Positions 28,508 to 37,219 of a stretch of DNA of 64,000 nucleotides are shown in pieces. The notes under the pieces are model-generated. The model saw nothing but the letters and a program-made list of their open reading frames with translations. It did no database searches and was not told the DNA's origin. Made by a program: the position numbers and the translations under genes. This DNA comes from Methylibium sp. (lineage in GTDB: Bacteria > Pseudomonadota > Gammaproteobacteria > Burkholderiales > Burkholderiaceae_C): NCBI GenBank assembly GCA_013824165.1, contig PNNH01000118.1, positions 1 through 64,000 of the forward strand, in the 5' to 3' direction. Position 1 is the stretch's first letter; every line of letters begins with the position of its first letter.

Positions 28508-29578
28508 ATGCGTCCCAGCCAGCCTCTTCTCGACCGCAAGATCCGTTTTGCCCTGGTGGGCTGCGGCCGCATTTCGAAGAACCATATCGACGCCTTGCAG
28601 CAGCATGCCGACCGCGCCGAACTGGTGGCCGTCTGCGACACCCAGCCAGCCGCGCTGGCCGCTGCGGTGCAGGCCACCGGCGCGGCCGGCTTCAGCTCGC
28701 TGGAGGCCTTGCTGGCCGGCAGCGATGCGGATGTGGTGGTGCTGGCCACGCCCAGCGGCCTGCATTCGCAGCAGGCTGTTGCCGTGGCGCGTGCCGGTCG
28801 CCATGTGCTGAGCGAGAAGCCCATGGCCACCAAGCTCGACGAAGGCATGGCCATGGTGCGCGCCTGCCGCGATGCCGGCGTCAAGCTCTTCGTCGTCAAG
28901 CAGAACCGGCTCAATGCCACGGTGCAGCAGGTCAAGCGCGCGATCACCGAGGGCCGTTTCGGCCGCATCTACATGAGCACGGTCAATGTGTTCTGGACCC
29001 GGCCGCAGAGCTATTACGACGCGGCCCCCTGGCGCGGCCGCTGGGACCTGGATGGCGGTGCCTTCATGAACCAGGCCAGCCATTACGTGGACCTGCTGGA
29101 CTGGCTGGTCGGCCCGGTCGACAGCGTGCATGCCTACACCGCCACGCTGGCGCGCGACATCGAGGCTGAGGACACCGGCGTGATGAGCGTGCGCCTGCGC
29201 CATGGCGGCCTGGCCTCGGTCAACGTCACCATGCTGACCTTCCCGCAGAACCTGGAAGGCTCGATCACCATCCTGGGCGAGAAAGGCGCGGTCAAGATCG
29301 GCGGCACCGCCGTCAACAAGATCGAGCACTGGGCTTTTGCCGAGCAGCGCCCCGAGGATGCGGACGTGCTCTCGGCCAGCTATGAAATTGGCCAAGGAAG
29401 CGGCAGCGTCTACGGCTTCGGGCACCCGCTCTATTACGACAACGTCATCCAGACCCTGCGCGGCGAGGCCCATGCGGAGGTCGACGGCTACGAAGGCCTG
29501 CGCTCGCTGGAGATCCTGATCGCCGCCTACCGCAGCGCGCGCGACGGCCAGCGTGTCGGCCTGCCACTGGTATTCTGA
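28508..29578 (+). CDS. WbpB-like UDP-2-acetamido-2-deoxyglucuronate 3-dehydrogenase
   Basis: This 356-aa Gfo/Idh/MocA oxidoreductase is predicted to oxidise UDP-GlcNAcA to the 3-keto sugar. It has the Rossmann loop FALVGCGRISKNHIDAL, the EKP motif (LSEKPMATKLDEGMAM) and the catalytic segment DLDGGAFMNQASHYVDLLDWL. It is assigned to the WbpB/WlbA branch because the acetyltransferase (WbpD-like) and aminotransferase (WbpE-like) of the same pathway follow at 30352 and 30954. The UDP-GlcNAc 6-dehydrogenase (WbpA) is not in the window. Its stop codon lies inside a regulatory-looking repeat of the following toxin-antitoxin module. Confidence 0.88.
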   Translation: MRPSQPLLDRKIRFALVGCGRISKNHIDALQQHADRAELVAVCDTQPAALAAAVQATGAAGFSSLEALLAGSDADVVVLATPSGLHSQQAVAVARAGRHVLSEKPMATKLDEGMAMVRACRDAGVKLFVVKQNRLNATVQQVKRAITEGRFGRIYMSTVNVFWTRPQSYYDAAPWRGRWDLDGGAFMNQASHYVDLLDWLVGPVDSVHAYTATLARDIEAEDTGVMSVRLRHGGLASVNVTMLTFPQNLEGSITILGEKGAVKIGGTAVNKIEHWAFAEQRPEDADVLSASYEIGQGSGSVYGFGHPLYYDNVIQTLRGEAHAEVDGYEGLRSLEILIAAYRSARDGQRVGLPLVF

Positions 29579-29621
29579 AATCCATTCGGAGGTCGGAATT
29601 TTGGTTGGTATTCTGAATTCC
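29568..29621. promoter_or_regulatory. Paired near-palindromic sites before the AbrB-type antitoxin gene
   Basis: TGGTATTCTGAAATCC (29568-29583) and TGGTATTCTGAATTCC (29606-29621) are direct repeats matching at 15 of 16 bases, 38 bp apart. Each is itself close to palindromic (core GGTATTC-T-GAATTCC, six of seven pairs in the second copy). The arrangement suits cooperative binding by the antitoxin/toxin complex. The first copy contains the stop codon of the preceding gene. Confidence 0.6.
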
Positions 29622-29661
29622 GTAACTGGTTAGAATCGAGCCATTGAAGTCGGAGTCAATC

Positions 29662-29931
29662 ATGCAGGTCACCGTAAGCGAAAAAGGTCAGATCACCTTG
29701 CCGCAGGCGCTGCGGCTGAAGCTGCGCATCGGGCCCGGCTCGCGGCTGGAAGTCGATGCCCTGGACGATGGCAGCCTGCGCGTGCGCGTTCTGGCACGCG
29801 GTTCCGCGGGCTTGGCTGGCTTGCTGGCGCGCCCAGGCGAGCCGACTCAAAGCCTCGACGAGATGGACCAGGCGGTCGCCGATGCCGTGGCCGAACGTGC
29901 TGGCCGCGTGCGGAAGGCGCCGCGGACATGA
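29662..29931 (+). CDS. AbrB/MazE-type antitoxin (VapB)
   Basis: An 89-aa protein with an N-terminal swapped-hairpin DNA-binding domain: MQVTVSEKGQITLPQALRLK then LRIGPGSRLEVDALDDG. A C-terminal tail (about 55-89, DEMDQAVADAVAERAGRVRK) would bind and block the toxin. The ATG at 29662 follows GGAG 8 bases upstream; the frame is open to a TTG at 29644. It overlaps the toxin gene by 4 bp (ATGA). AbrB-type antitoxins repress their own promoters, which fits the upstream paired sites. Confidence 0.9.
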   Translation: MQVTVSEKGQITLPQALRLKLRIGPGSRLEVDALDDGSLRVRVLARGSAGLAGLLARPGEPTQSLDEMDQAVADAVAERAGRVRKAPRT

Positions 29932-30323
29932 TCGCAGTCGACACCAATGTGGTGGTGCGGCTGCTGGTCGATGACGATCCTCTGCAGTCCGCCAAGGCGC
30001 GCCGCCTGTTCGATGAGCATGCTGATGCAGACGGCTCGCTCTGGCTCAGCGATGTGGTGGTGGTCGAGCTGAGCTGGGTGCTGGCGCGCGCCTATCAGCG
30101 CAGCCGCGCCGAGATCGTGACCGCGCTGCGCGCCCTGGCCGGCCATGCCACCGTCGCGTTGGAGTCGCCCCAGGCCATGCGCGAGGCGATCACCTTGTTC
30201 GAGCAGAGCAAGGCCGACTTCGCGGACTGTCTGTTGAGCGTCAAGGCGGGCGAGAGGGCCTGCGACAAGCTGGTGACTTTTGATCGCAAGATGCGCGAAC
30301 TGCCGCGCGTCGCCTTGCTCTGA
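29928..30323 (+). CDS. PIN-domain ribonuclease toxin VapC
   Basis: A 131-aa PIN-domain protein, expected to cleave RNA (VapC enzymes commonly cut tRNA or rRNA) when not bound by its antitoxin. Acidic active-site residues are visible: D5 in MIAVDTN, a Glu in VVVVELSWVLARAY, and Asp residues in KADFADCLLS, with TFDRKM near the end. The ATGA overlap with the antitoxin is characteristic. It is placed between wbpB-like and wbpD-like genes, interrupting a biosynthetic run. Confidence 0.92.
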   Translation: MIAVDTNVVVRLLVDDDPLQSAKARRLFDEHADADGSLWLSDVVVVELSWVLARAYQRSRAEIVTALRALAGHATVALESPQAMREAITLFEQSKADFADCLLSVKAGERACDKLVTFDRKMRELPRVALL

Positions 30324-30351
30324 CCCTTCTTTCTCCAAGTAAGGACCGTTC

Positions 30352-30957
30352 GTGACAGCAGTTCCACCCAAGCAGCCAGCCTGGCATCACGCCAGCGCCA
30401 TCGTCGACGAGGGCGCGCAGCTGGGCGTGGGCACCAAGGTCTGGCACTTCGCGCACGTGAGCCCGGGCGCCCGCATCGGCGCGCGCTGCTCGCTCGGGCA
30501 GGGCGTCTATGTCGGCAACGACGTGAGCATCGGCAACAACGTCCGCATCCAGAACAACGTCTCGGTCTATGACGCGGTGACGCTGGAGGACGATGTGTTC
30601 TGCGGCCCTAGCATGGTGTTCACCAATGTCTACAACCCGCGCGCCGCGGTGGCGCGCAAGGCTGAATACCGCCGCACGCTGGTGAAGCGCGGTGCCACGT
30701 TGGGCGCCAATTGCACCATCGTCTGCGGCAGCACCATCGGCGAGCACGCCTTTATCGGCGCGGGCGCTGTGGTGCAGAAAGACGTGCCGCCCTTCGCGCT
30801 GATGGTCGGCGTGCCGGCGCGGCGCATCGGTTGGATGAGCCGCTACGGTGAGCGCCTGGCTTTCGACGCGGCCGGCCACGCGCGCTGCCCGCAGACGGGC
30901 GATGAATACGCACTGGACGGTGACAGCTGCCGTCTGGTCAAGGAAGGAAATCTGTGA
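30352..30957 (+). CDS. WbpD-like UDP-amino-sugar N-acetyltransferase
   Basis: This 201-aa left-handed beta-helix acetyltransferase is predicted to acetylate the 3-amino group of UDP-GlcNAc3NA. Hexapeptide repeats run through residues 15-150 ([20 protein letters not shown], then [15 protein letters not shown]). The C-terminal part has the WbpD features [32 protein letters not shown] and a zinc-like CPQTGDEY tail. GTG start at 30352 with AAGGA upstream. The stop overlaps the wbpE-like start. Confidence 0.9.
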   Translation: MTAVPPKQPAWHHASAIVDEGAQLGVGTKVWHFAHVSPGARIGARCSLGQGVYVGNDVSIGNNVRIQNNVSVYDAVTLEDDVFCGPSMVFTNVYNPRAAVARKAEYRRTLVKRGATLGANCTIVCGSTIGEHAFIGAGAVVQKDVPPFALMVGVPARRIGWMSRYGERLAFDAAGHARCPQTGDEYALDGDSCRLVKEGNL

Positions 30958-32081
30958 GTGCTGCTGCTTCGTCGTCTTCGCTACCCTTTATCGACCTGAA
31001 ATCGCAATACGCGGCGCTCAAGGCCAGCGTGGATGCGCGCATCCAGCGCGTGCTCGACCATGGCCAGTACATCATGGGCCCCGAGGTCAAGGAACTGGAG
31101 ACGGCGCTGGCCGCGCATGTGGGCGTGAAGCACTGCATCACCGTAGCCAGCGGCACCGAGGCGCTGCTGATCGCGCTGATGACGCTGGACCTGCAGCCCG
31201 GCGATGAGGTGATCACCACGCCGTTTACCTTCGCCGCGACGGCTGAGACCATCGTGTTGCTGGGCGGCGTGCCGGTGTTCGTCGACATCGAGCCTGACAG
31301 CTGCAACATCGATGCGCGCCTGATCGAGGCGGCCGTTTCGCCGCGCACCCGCGCCATCATGCCGGTCAGCCTGTATGGCCAGGTGGCCGACATGGACGAG
31401 ATCAACGCCGTCGCGGCCCGGCACGGGCTGGCGGTGATCGAGGACGCGGCGCAGAGCTTCGGTGCCAGCTACCGCGGCAAAAAGAGCTGCGCACTGCCCA
31501 CCTGGGGCGCCACCAGTTTCTTCCCCAGCAAGCCGCTGGGCTGCTACGGCGATGGGGGCGCGCTCTTTACCGATGACGACACGCTGGCGCAGGCGGCACG
31601 CGAGATCCGCGTGCATGGCCAGAGCCAGCGTTACATCCACACCCGCGTCGGCGTCGGCGGCCGCATGGACACGCTGCAATGCGCCATCGTGCTGGCCAAG
31701 CTGGAGCGCTTCGATTGGGAGATTGCCCAGCGCATCGCCATCGGCGAGCGTTATCAGCAACTGCTGCAGGCACTGCCGCTGCAGAGGCTGGCGGTGCGCA
31801 CGGACCGCAACTGCGTCTGGGCGCAGTTCACCGTGCTGCTGCAGAACGGCGCGCAGCGCAGCGCGGTGCAGCAGGCGCTTCAGGCGCAAGGCGTGCCAAC
31901 GGCCATCCACTATCCGCGCCCGCTGCATCGCCAGCCGGCTTACGAGCGCTTCGCGCCGGCCTGGGCCTTGCCGCATGCCGAGGCCGCGGCCGAGCGCGTG
32001 ATGAGCCTGCCGATGAGTGCGGATCTCAGCGCCGAGCAGCAGGACCAGGTGATCGCCGCGCTGCGCCAGGCCCTGGCCTGA
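30954..32081 (+). CDS. WbpE-like PLP-dependent UDP-sugar aminotransferase (DegT/DnrJ)
   Basis: This 375-aa fold-type I aminotransferase is predicted to convert the 3-keto sugar made by the WbpB-like enzyme into UDP-GlcNAc3NA. It shows the N-terminal [20 protein letters not shown], the cofactor region [43 protein letters not shown] and the PLP lysine in [16 protein letters not shown]. The C-terminal [17 protein letters not shown] substrate loop is typical for WbpE/WlbC. GTG start overlaps the preceding stop by 4 bp. Confidence 0.9.
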   Translation: MSAAASSSSLPFIDLKSQYAALKASVDARIQRVLDHGQYIMGPEVKELETALAAHVGVKHCITVASGTEALLIALMTLDLQPGDEVITTPFTFAATAETIVLLGGVPVFVDIEPDSCNIDARLIEAAVSPRTRAIMPVSLYGQVADMDEINAVAARHGLAVIEDAAQSFGASYRGKKSCALPTWGATSFFPSKPLGCYGDGGALFTDDDTLAQAAREIRVHGQSQRYIHTRVGVGGRMDTLQCAIVLAKLERFDWEIAQRIAIGERYQQLLQALPLQRLAVRTDRNCVWAQFTVLLQNGAQRSAVQQALQAQGVPTAIHYPRPLHRQPAYERFAPAWALPHAEAAAERVMSLPMSADLSAEQQDQVIAALRQALA

Positions 32082-32082
32082 T

Positions 32083-33330
32083 ATGCAGGGCGGCCTGCTG
32101 CGGGCAACGCTCACGCTGCTGGCTGGCGGCGCGCTGGCGCAGGCGCTGCCGCTGCTGCTCGGGCCCTGGCTGACGCGCATTTACTCACCCACCGAATACG
32201 GCCATTTCAGCCTGGTCTGGACGCTGGCCACCAATGTGGCGGTGCTGGGCTGTGCGCGCTACGAGTTCGCGCTGCCGCTGGAGAGCGACGAGGGCGAGGC
32301 GGCTACGCTGATGGCGCTGTGCCTGCGCGTGCTGCTGGCGGTGACTGCGGCATCGCTGCTGGTGGCCGCGCTCGTCGTGCTGTGGCAAGACCTGAGCCTG
32401 GCCTGGCTGCTGCCGCTGGCGGTGCTGGCCGGCGCGGCCTCGCAATGGCTGACGCTGTGGGCCAGCCGCGCGCAGCGCTTTGCGCTGATCTCCGGCGCCC
32501 GGGTGCTGCAGTACGGCGGCGGAGCGCTGGCGCAGGTCGGCTTGGGCCTTTTGCAGTTCGGCGCCTGGGGCCTGCTGCTCGGCCCCTTGCTGGCCGGCAT
32601 GGCGGCCAGCCTACTGTTGGCGCGGCCGGCGCCGGCTGGCGGCTGGCTGGCGCTGCTCAAGCCGCAGGTCGGGCTGGCGGCGATGGCGCGCCGGCACCGC
32701 GACTTTCCGCTGCTCAACACGCCGCATGCCTTTGCCGGTGCGCTGCAGGACAGCCTGGCGCTGCTGATCCTCACCGCCTGGGCCGGCGATGCGGCCGCCG
32801 GTTACTGGGCCCTGGCGCTGCGCTACCTGAAGGCGCCCGCCGGACTGGTGGGCGGGGCGCTGTCTCAGGCGCTCTACCCGCGCCTCGTGGCGGCGGCAAC
32901 GCCGGCCGAGGCGCTGCAAACCGTGCGGCGCTCGATGGCCGTGCTGGCCGCATTGGCACTGCCCTTGGCCGGGGTGCTGCTGGCCTGGGGCCCGGAGCTG
33001 TTCAGCTGGCTGTTCGGCGAGCGCTGGCACGACGCCGGGCAACTGGCGCGCGCGCTGGCGCCGTATATCGCGCTGCACTTCATCGCCTCGCCGCTGTCGG
33101 TGGCCACCATGGCCTGGGGCGCGCAGGCCTGGGCGCTGAAACTGGCGCTGCTGGGGCAGCTGCTGTTCCTCATCGGGCTGGGTCTTGGCCTCGCCGTGGG
33201 CGGACTGATAGGCGCGGCCTGGGGCGTATCGGCGGCGATGCTGCTCTACTTCAGCTACTTCTTCTGGTCGCTGGCGACCTGGTCCGAATTTCCTGTTGCT
33301 CAGAATTCCGCCGATGAAGCTGCTGCTTAA
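32083..33330 (+). CDS. Polysaccharide flippase (Wzx-like)
   Basis: The product is a 415-aa membrane protein with about 12 hydrophobic helices from the MATE-like polysaccharide-transporter group, expected to flip lipid-linked oligosaccharide to the periplasm. N-terminal family features are TLLAGGALAQALPLLLGPWLTRIYSPTEYGHFSLVWTLA and the arginine-containing RYEFALPLE. It begins one base after the wbpE-like stop and overlaps the next gene by 17 bp. The lipid-linked substrate is presumably the glycan made by this locus. Confidence 0.88.
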   Translation: MQGGLLRATLTLLAGGALAQALPLLLGPWLTRIYSPTEYGHFSLVWTLATNVAVLGCARYEFALPLESDEGEAATLMALCLRVLLAVTAASLLVAALVVLWQDLSLAWLLPLAVLAGAASQWLTLWASRAQRFALISGARVLQYGGGALAQVGLGLLQFGAWGLLLGPLLAGMAASLLLARPAPAGGWLALLKPQVGLAAMARRHRDFPLLNTPHAFAGALQDSLALLILTAWAGDAAAGYWALALRYLKAPAGLVGGALSQALYPRLVAAATPAEALQTVRRSMAVLAALALPLAGVLLAWGPELFSWLFGERWHDAGQLARALAPYIALHFIASPLSVATMAWGAQAWALKLALLGQLLFLIGLGLGLAVGGLIGAAWGVSAAMLLYFSYFFWSLATWSEFPVAQNSADEAAA

Positions 33331-33934
33331 GTCCCTGCTGAACCGCTGGCGCCGCCGCTTTTGGCGCGCGCTGTTCTTCCGCATGGTGTTCGGCGAACGC
33401 GCGCCGGACGGCCGGCTGCTGCCGCACACACGCATCGCGCCCAGCAGCTGCATCGAGGGCGAGTCCGGTCTGCAGCTGGCCGATCATGTCTTCATCGGGC
33501 AGTTCAACTTCATCGAGGCCAGCGGCGGCGTGAGCATCGAGGAGGGCGTGCAGATCACCAACTACGTCAGCATCGTCAGCCACAGCTCGCACCGCGCCAT
33601 CCGGCTGCTGGGACGCAGCTATGTCACGCACCGCGGCGAGATGCCGGGCTATGTGAAGGCGCCGATCCGCATCGGCGCCTACAGCTTCATCGGCCCGCAC
33701 AGCCTGATCGAAGCCGGTGCCCGGATCGGGCGCGGTGCGGTGGTCAGTGCCTTCTCGCAGGTGCGCGGCGAAGTGCCTGACTTCGCCATCGTCGCCGGCC
33801 AGCCGGCGCGCGTGATTGGCGATGTGCGCGCCAAGGACGCGCAGTTGCTGGCCCAGCATCCGTGGCTGGCAGCGCACTACCAAGCGTGGGCTGATGAGAT
33901 TCCTGGCCCGGCGGGCGACCGGGAGCTTCCATGA
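33314..33934 (+). CDS. Hexapeptide-repeat acyltransferase
   Basis: This 206-aa left-handed beta-helix acyltransferase probably adds an acetyl group to a sugar of the glycan or its precursor. It has a basic N terminus (KSLLNRWRRRFWRALFFRMVFG). Repeats cover about residues 38-165, including HVFIGQFNFIEASGGVSIEEGVQITNYVSIVSHSSH, where the conserved His lies. The C-terminal segment FAIVAGQPARVIGDVRAKD is typical of the family. ATG 33314 lies within the end of the flippase gene, and its stop overlaps the next ATG. Confidence 0.85.
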   Translation: MKLLLKSLLNRWRRRFWRALFFRMVFGERAPDGRLLPHTRIAPSSCIEGESGLQLADHVFIGQFNFIEASGGVSIEEGVQITNYVSIVSHSSHRAIRLLGRSYVTHRGEMPGYVKAPIRIGAYSFIGPHSLIEAGARIGRGAVVSAFSQVRGEVPDFAIVAGQPARVIGDVRAKDAQLLAQHPWLAAHYQAWADEIPGPAGDRELP

Positions 33935-34998
33935 AGCTTGTGCTGATCGGCGATGGCGAGAGCCCGCATCTGCTGAAGTGGGCGAGGGCGCTGGCCCCCC
34001 GGGTCGAGCTGTGGGCGGCATCCTCGCGTGGCTTCAGTCCGGAGTTCGAGGCGCTGCTGCCGGCGGCACGGCGGCTCGCCTTGAACACGGCGCCTGACCA
34101 TGGCGGCGGCAATATCGCCTTGCTGAAGAAGCTGCCGCAACTGGGCGCCTGGCTGGCGCGCGTTGATGCCGACTGGCTGCATGCCCATTACCTGACCTCG
34201 CACGGCACGCTGGCTTGGGCGGCCCAGCGCGGCTGGCGGCTGCGCGCGCAGATTGCGGGCTCGGCCTGGGGCAGCGACATCCTGGTCACGCCCGCGCGGG
34301 GCTGGGCCTGGCGCTGGCTGACGCAGCGCGTGCTGCAGGCCAGTGCGGTGCTGACATCGGACTCGCGCCATATGAGCGAGCGCATGCAGGCGCTGGGCGC
34401 GAAGTCGGTGATGACCTTCCCCTTCGGTCTGGAGGCGCTGCCGAAGCAGGGCGCCAAGAAACTGCCCTGGCTGTTCTTTGCCAATCGCGGGCTGGAGCCG
34501 ATCTACCGGCCTGAGCGGGTGCTGCAGGCATTCGCCGCGGTCGCGGCAGCGCAGCCCGAGGCGCGCCTGATCGTCGCCAACGACGGCTCGCTGCGCGCGG
34601 CGTTGGAGCAGCAGGCAAAAGATCTGGGCCTGGAGGCTCGCGTGGAGTTTGTCGGCCGCCTGGACGCCAAGGCCCAGGCCTCTTGCTATGCCAAGGCGCG
34701 CTGGTACTTCAGCCTGCCGCAGAGCGATTCGGTGTCGGTCTCGGTGCTGGAGGCGATGGCGCATGAGTGCCTGCCGATTCTTTCCGAGCTGCCCGCCAAT
34801 CGCGAACTGCTGCAGCCCGGCAGTGGCCTGATCATGGCCGAAGGGCAGGAAGCCGAGCTGCCGGCCCGGTTGCTAGCCCTGTCGGCACAGGCCGAATCCG
34901 CGGGTGCGGCCAACCGCGCCTGGGTGGCCGAGAATGGCCTGTTTGCGCCGGCGGTGGAACAGTTCTTGAACCGATTGAATTCCTTGAGAAGGTCATGA
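33931..34998 (+). CDS. Glycosyltransferase (GT4-like)
   Basis: The product is a 355-aa GT-B glycosyltransferase. The N-terminal Rossmann half starts MKLVLIGDGESPHLLKWARAL and includes HAHYLTSHGTLAWAA and GSAWGSDILV. The nucleotide-sugar half has FFANRGLEPIYRPERVLQAFA and the donor-binding SDSVSVSVLEAMAHECLPILSELPANREL motif. Each border overlaps its neighbour by 4 bp (ATGA). Acceptor and donor sugars cannot be told from sequence. Confidence 0.87.
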   Translation: MKLVLIGDGESPHLLKWARALAPRVELWAASSRGFSPEFEALLPAARRLALNTAPDHGGGNIALLKKLPQLGAWLARVDADWLHAHYLTSHGTLAWAAQRGWRLRAQIAGSAWGSDILVTPARGWAWRWLTQRVLQASAVLTSDSRHMSERMQALGAKSVMTFPFGLEALPKQGAKKLPWLFFANRGLEPIYRPERVLQAFAAVAAAQPEARLIVANDGSLRAALEQQAKDLGLEARVEFVGRLDAKAQASCYAKARWYFSLPQSDSVSVSVLEAMAHECLPILSELPANRELLQPGSGLIMAEGQEAELPARLLALSAQAESAGAANRAWVAENGLFAPAVEQFLNRLNSLRRS

Positions 34999-36212
34999 GG
35001 CTGCTGCTGATCAATCATTACGCCGGCTCGCCGCAGCACGGCATGGAATACCGGCCCTACTACCTGGCGCGCGAATGGGTGCGCGCCGGCCATCAGGTGC
35101 TGATCCTGGCGGGTTCGCACTCGCATGTGCGCAGCACCCAGCCGCAAGCGGGCGGCCAGACCATCGATGGCATCAGCTACTGCTGGTACGAGACCCCCGC
35201 CTACCAGGGCAACGGCTTTGGCCGTGTGCGCAATATCTGGGCCTTCTGCCGGCATGTCTGGAAGGATGCCGAGGCGCTGGCCCGCGCCTTTGCTCCCGAT
35301 GCGGTGATCGCCTCCAGCACCTATCCCATGGATGTCTGGGTGGCGCGCCGCGTGGCGAAACTGGCCAAAGCCAAGCTGGTCTACGAGGTGCACGATCTCT
35401 GGCCGCTGTCGCCGATCGAGCTGTCGGGCATGTCGCCGCGCCACCCTTTCGCGATGCTGTGCCAGAAGGCCGAGAACGACGCCTATCGCGATGCCGATGT
35501 GGTGGTCTCGATGCTGCCCAAGGTGCAGGGCCATATGCGCGCGCATGGGCTCGATTTGAAGAAGCTGCACATCGTGCCCAACGGCATCACCTTGGACGAG
35601 TGGGAGGGCGAGGGCGAGACGCTGGACAGTCCGGAGCTTGTCACCCATCTGGCGCTGCAGCGCGCCGCCGGCCGCATCGTGCTGGGCTATGCCGGCTCGA
35701 TGGGCCTGCCCAACGCGCTGGACGTGCTGCTGGATGCCGCGCGGCTGCTGAAGGATGAGCCGATCTCCATCGTGCTGGTGGGCAGCGGCCATGAGCGGCT
35801 GCGGCTGGAAAAGCGCGTCGCCGATGAAGGCCTGGCGAATGTGGCGATGTTCGCGCCGATCCCGAAGCGCCAGATCCCGGCGCTTCTGGCGCAATTCGAC
35901 ATCGCCTACATCGGCTGGCAGCGCACGCCGATTTACCGCTTCGGCATCGCGCCCAACAAGCTGATGGACTACATGATGGCCCGGCGGCCGGTGCTGCATT
36001 CGGTCGAGGCCGGCAACGACCCGGTGGCCGAGGCGCAGGCCGGCCTGACCGTGCCGCCCGAGGATCCGCAGGCGGTGGCTGCAGGGCTGCGCCGCCTGGC
36101 CGCCGTCAAGCCCGAGGAGCGCGCCGCGATGGGCGAGCGCGGCCGCGCCTTCGTGCTGGCCGAGCACACCTATCCGGTGCTGGCGCAGCGCTTCATCAAC
36201 GCCTTGCAATGA
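34995..36212 (+). CDS. Glycosyltransferase (GT4, WbuB-like)
   Basis: A 405-aa GT-B glycosyltransferase. N-terminal features INHYAGSPQHGMEYRPYYLAREWVRAGHQVLILAGSHSHVR and YEVHDLWPLSPIEL are typical of WbuB-like enzymes that transfer amino-sugars such as N-acetyl-fucosamine. The C-terminal donor site includes GYAGSMGLPNALDVLLDAA and the region IAPNKLMDYMMARRPVLHSVEAGNDPV. ATG 34995 overlaps the preceding stop. In-frame sequence upstream of it belongs to the previous gene's shadow. Confidence 0.87.
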   Translation: MRLLLINHYAGSPQHGMEYRPYYLAREWVRAGHQVLILAGSHSHVRSTQPQAGGQTIDGISYCWYETPAYQGNGFGRVRNIWAFCRHVWKDAEALARAFAPDAVIASSTYPMDVWVARRVAKLAKAKLVYEVHDLWPLSPIELSGMSPRHPFAMLCQKAENDAYRDADVVVSMLPKVQGHMRAHGLDLKKLHIVPNGITLDEWEGEGETLDSPELVTHLALQRAAGRIVLGYAGSMGLPNALDVLLDAARLLKDEPISIVLVGSGHERLRLEKRVADEGLANVAMFAPIPKRQIPALLAQFDIAYIGWQRTPIYRFGIAPNKLMDYMMARRPVLHSVEAGNDPVAEAQAGLTVPPEDPQAVAAGLRRLAAVKPEERAAMGERGRAFVLAEHTYPVLAQRFINALQ

Positions 36213-36907
36213 GTAGCGAACGCAAGCAGGAGCTGCAAGCCATCGCCGAGCGCTATGCGCGGCGCGGCGCTGTGGCTGATCGCTACAGCCTGCTGCGCCC
36301 CGAGGTCTGGCAGATGCTGCACGAGCGCCAGCGTGCGCTGTGGCGGGCGCTGGCCCGGCGCGAGGGCACGCCGTCTGAGTGGCAACTGGCCGAGGTGGGC
36401 TGCGGCGCGGGCGGCAATCTGCTGGAGATGCTGCGCCTGGGCTTTGCACCTGAACACCTGAGCGGCATCGAGCTGTTGCCCGAGCGTTTCGAGGCGGCGC
36501 GCTGCGTGCTGCCGGCCGCCGTGAAGCTGCATCTGGGCGATGCCTCGCAGGCGGGTATCGAAGCTGGCAGCCAGGATCTGGTGCTGCAGTCCACCGTGTT
36601 CTCGTCCATCCTCAGCGATGGCGTGCAGCAGGCGCTGGCCGAGGCGATGTGGCGCTGGCTCAGGCCGGGTGGCGTCGTGCTCTGGTATGACTTCATCGTC
36701 GACAATCCTCGCAACCGCGATGTGCGCGGCGTGCCGCTGCGGCGGGTGCGCGAGCTGTTCCCGCAAGGCCGGCTGCACGCGCAGCGCCTCACGCTGGCAC
36801 CGCCGATTGCCCGCGCCGTGTGCCGGCTCCATCCCGGCGCCTATACCGTTTTCAACAGCATCCCCTGGCTGCGCAGTCATGTGCTGGCCGTCATCGAGAA
36901 GCGCTGA
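36209..36907 (+). CDS. Class I SAM-dependent methyltransferase
   Basis: A 232-aa Rossmann methyltransferase with motif I AEVGCGAGGNLLEMLRLGF and motif II region SGIELLPERFEAAR. Motif III/IV covers LVLQSTVFSSILSDG and the post-strand segment RPGGVVLWYDFIVDNPRNRDVRGV. The position at the end of a run of glycosyltransferases suggests methylation of a terminal sugar, which in other O-antigen systems caps the chain (inference). It overlaps the previous gene by 4 bp. A toxin-antitoxin module follows. Confidence 0.85.
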   Translation: MSSERKQELQAIAERYARRGAVADRYSLLRPEVWQMLHERQRALWRALARREGTPSEWQLAEVGCGAGGNLLEMLRLGFAPEHLSGIELLPERFEAARCVLPAAVKLHLGDASQAGIEAGSQDLVLQSTVFSSILSDGVQQALAEAMWRWLRPGGVVLWYDFIVDNPRNRDVRGVPLRRVRELFPQGRLHAQRLTLAPPIARAVCRLHPGAYTVFNSIPWLRSHVLAVIEKR

Positions 36908-36922
36908 AGGTGCGCGCTTGGC

Positions 36923-36959
36923 TACAATCTGCATCAGCGCATCACCTCATCAGATGCAG
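36923..36959 (+). promoter_or_regulatory. Candidate promoter/operator of the second toxin-antitoxin pair
   Basis: TACAAT (36923-36928) resembles a -10 box and is directly followed by the inverted repeat CTGCATC (36929-36935) / GATGCAG (36953-36959). A repressor bound there would sit over the transcription start. No good -35 is seen. Confidence 0.4.
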
Positions 36960-36970
36960 GGGGCTTCACC

Positions 36971-37219
36971 ATGCGTACCACGCTCGACATCGACGCTGAT
37001 CTGCTGCAGGTCGCCAAGGAACTGGCGCGACGCGAGGGCAAGACGGCCGGACAGGTCGTTTCCCAGCTCTTGCGTCGTGCACTGACAGGCGGCGAGGGCG
37101 CGGCCGGGCGCGTGCAGAGCGGACGGCCTGTCGCGGGCTTTCAGCCTTTCGCAGCCAAGCCCGGGGTCGTCACTACGCTGGAGCAGGTCAACGCGCTGCG
37201 TGAGAAAGAGGGCATCTAG
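36971..37219 (+). CDS. VapB-type antitoxin, ribbon-helix-helix
   Basis: An 82-aa protein whose N terminus MRTTLDIDADLLQVAKELA followed by REGKTAGQVVSQLLRRAL is a ribbon-helix-helix DNA-binding fold. The Pro/Gly-rich C terminus ends VTTLEQVNALREKEGI and is the likely toxin-binding part. The stop codon overlaps the GTG of the toxin gene. It belongs to a different antitoxin class from the AbrB-type one at 29662. Confidence 0.9.
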   Translation: MRTTLDIDADLLQVAKELARREGKTAGQVVSQLLRRALTGGEGAAGRVQSGRPVAGFQPFAAKPGVVTTLEQVNALREKEGI

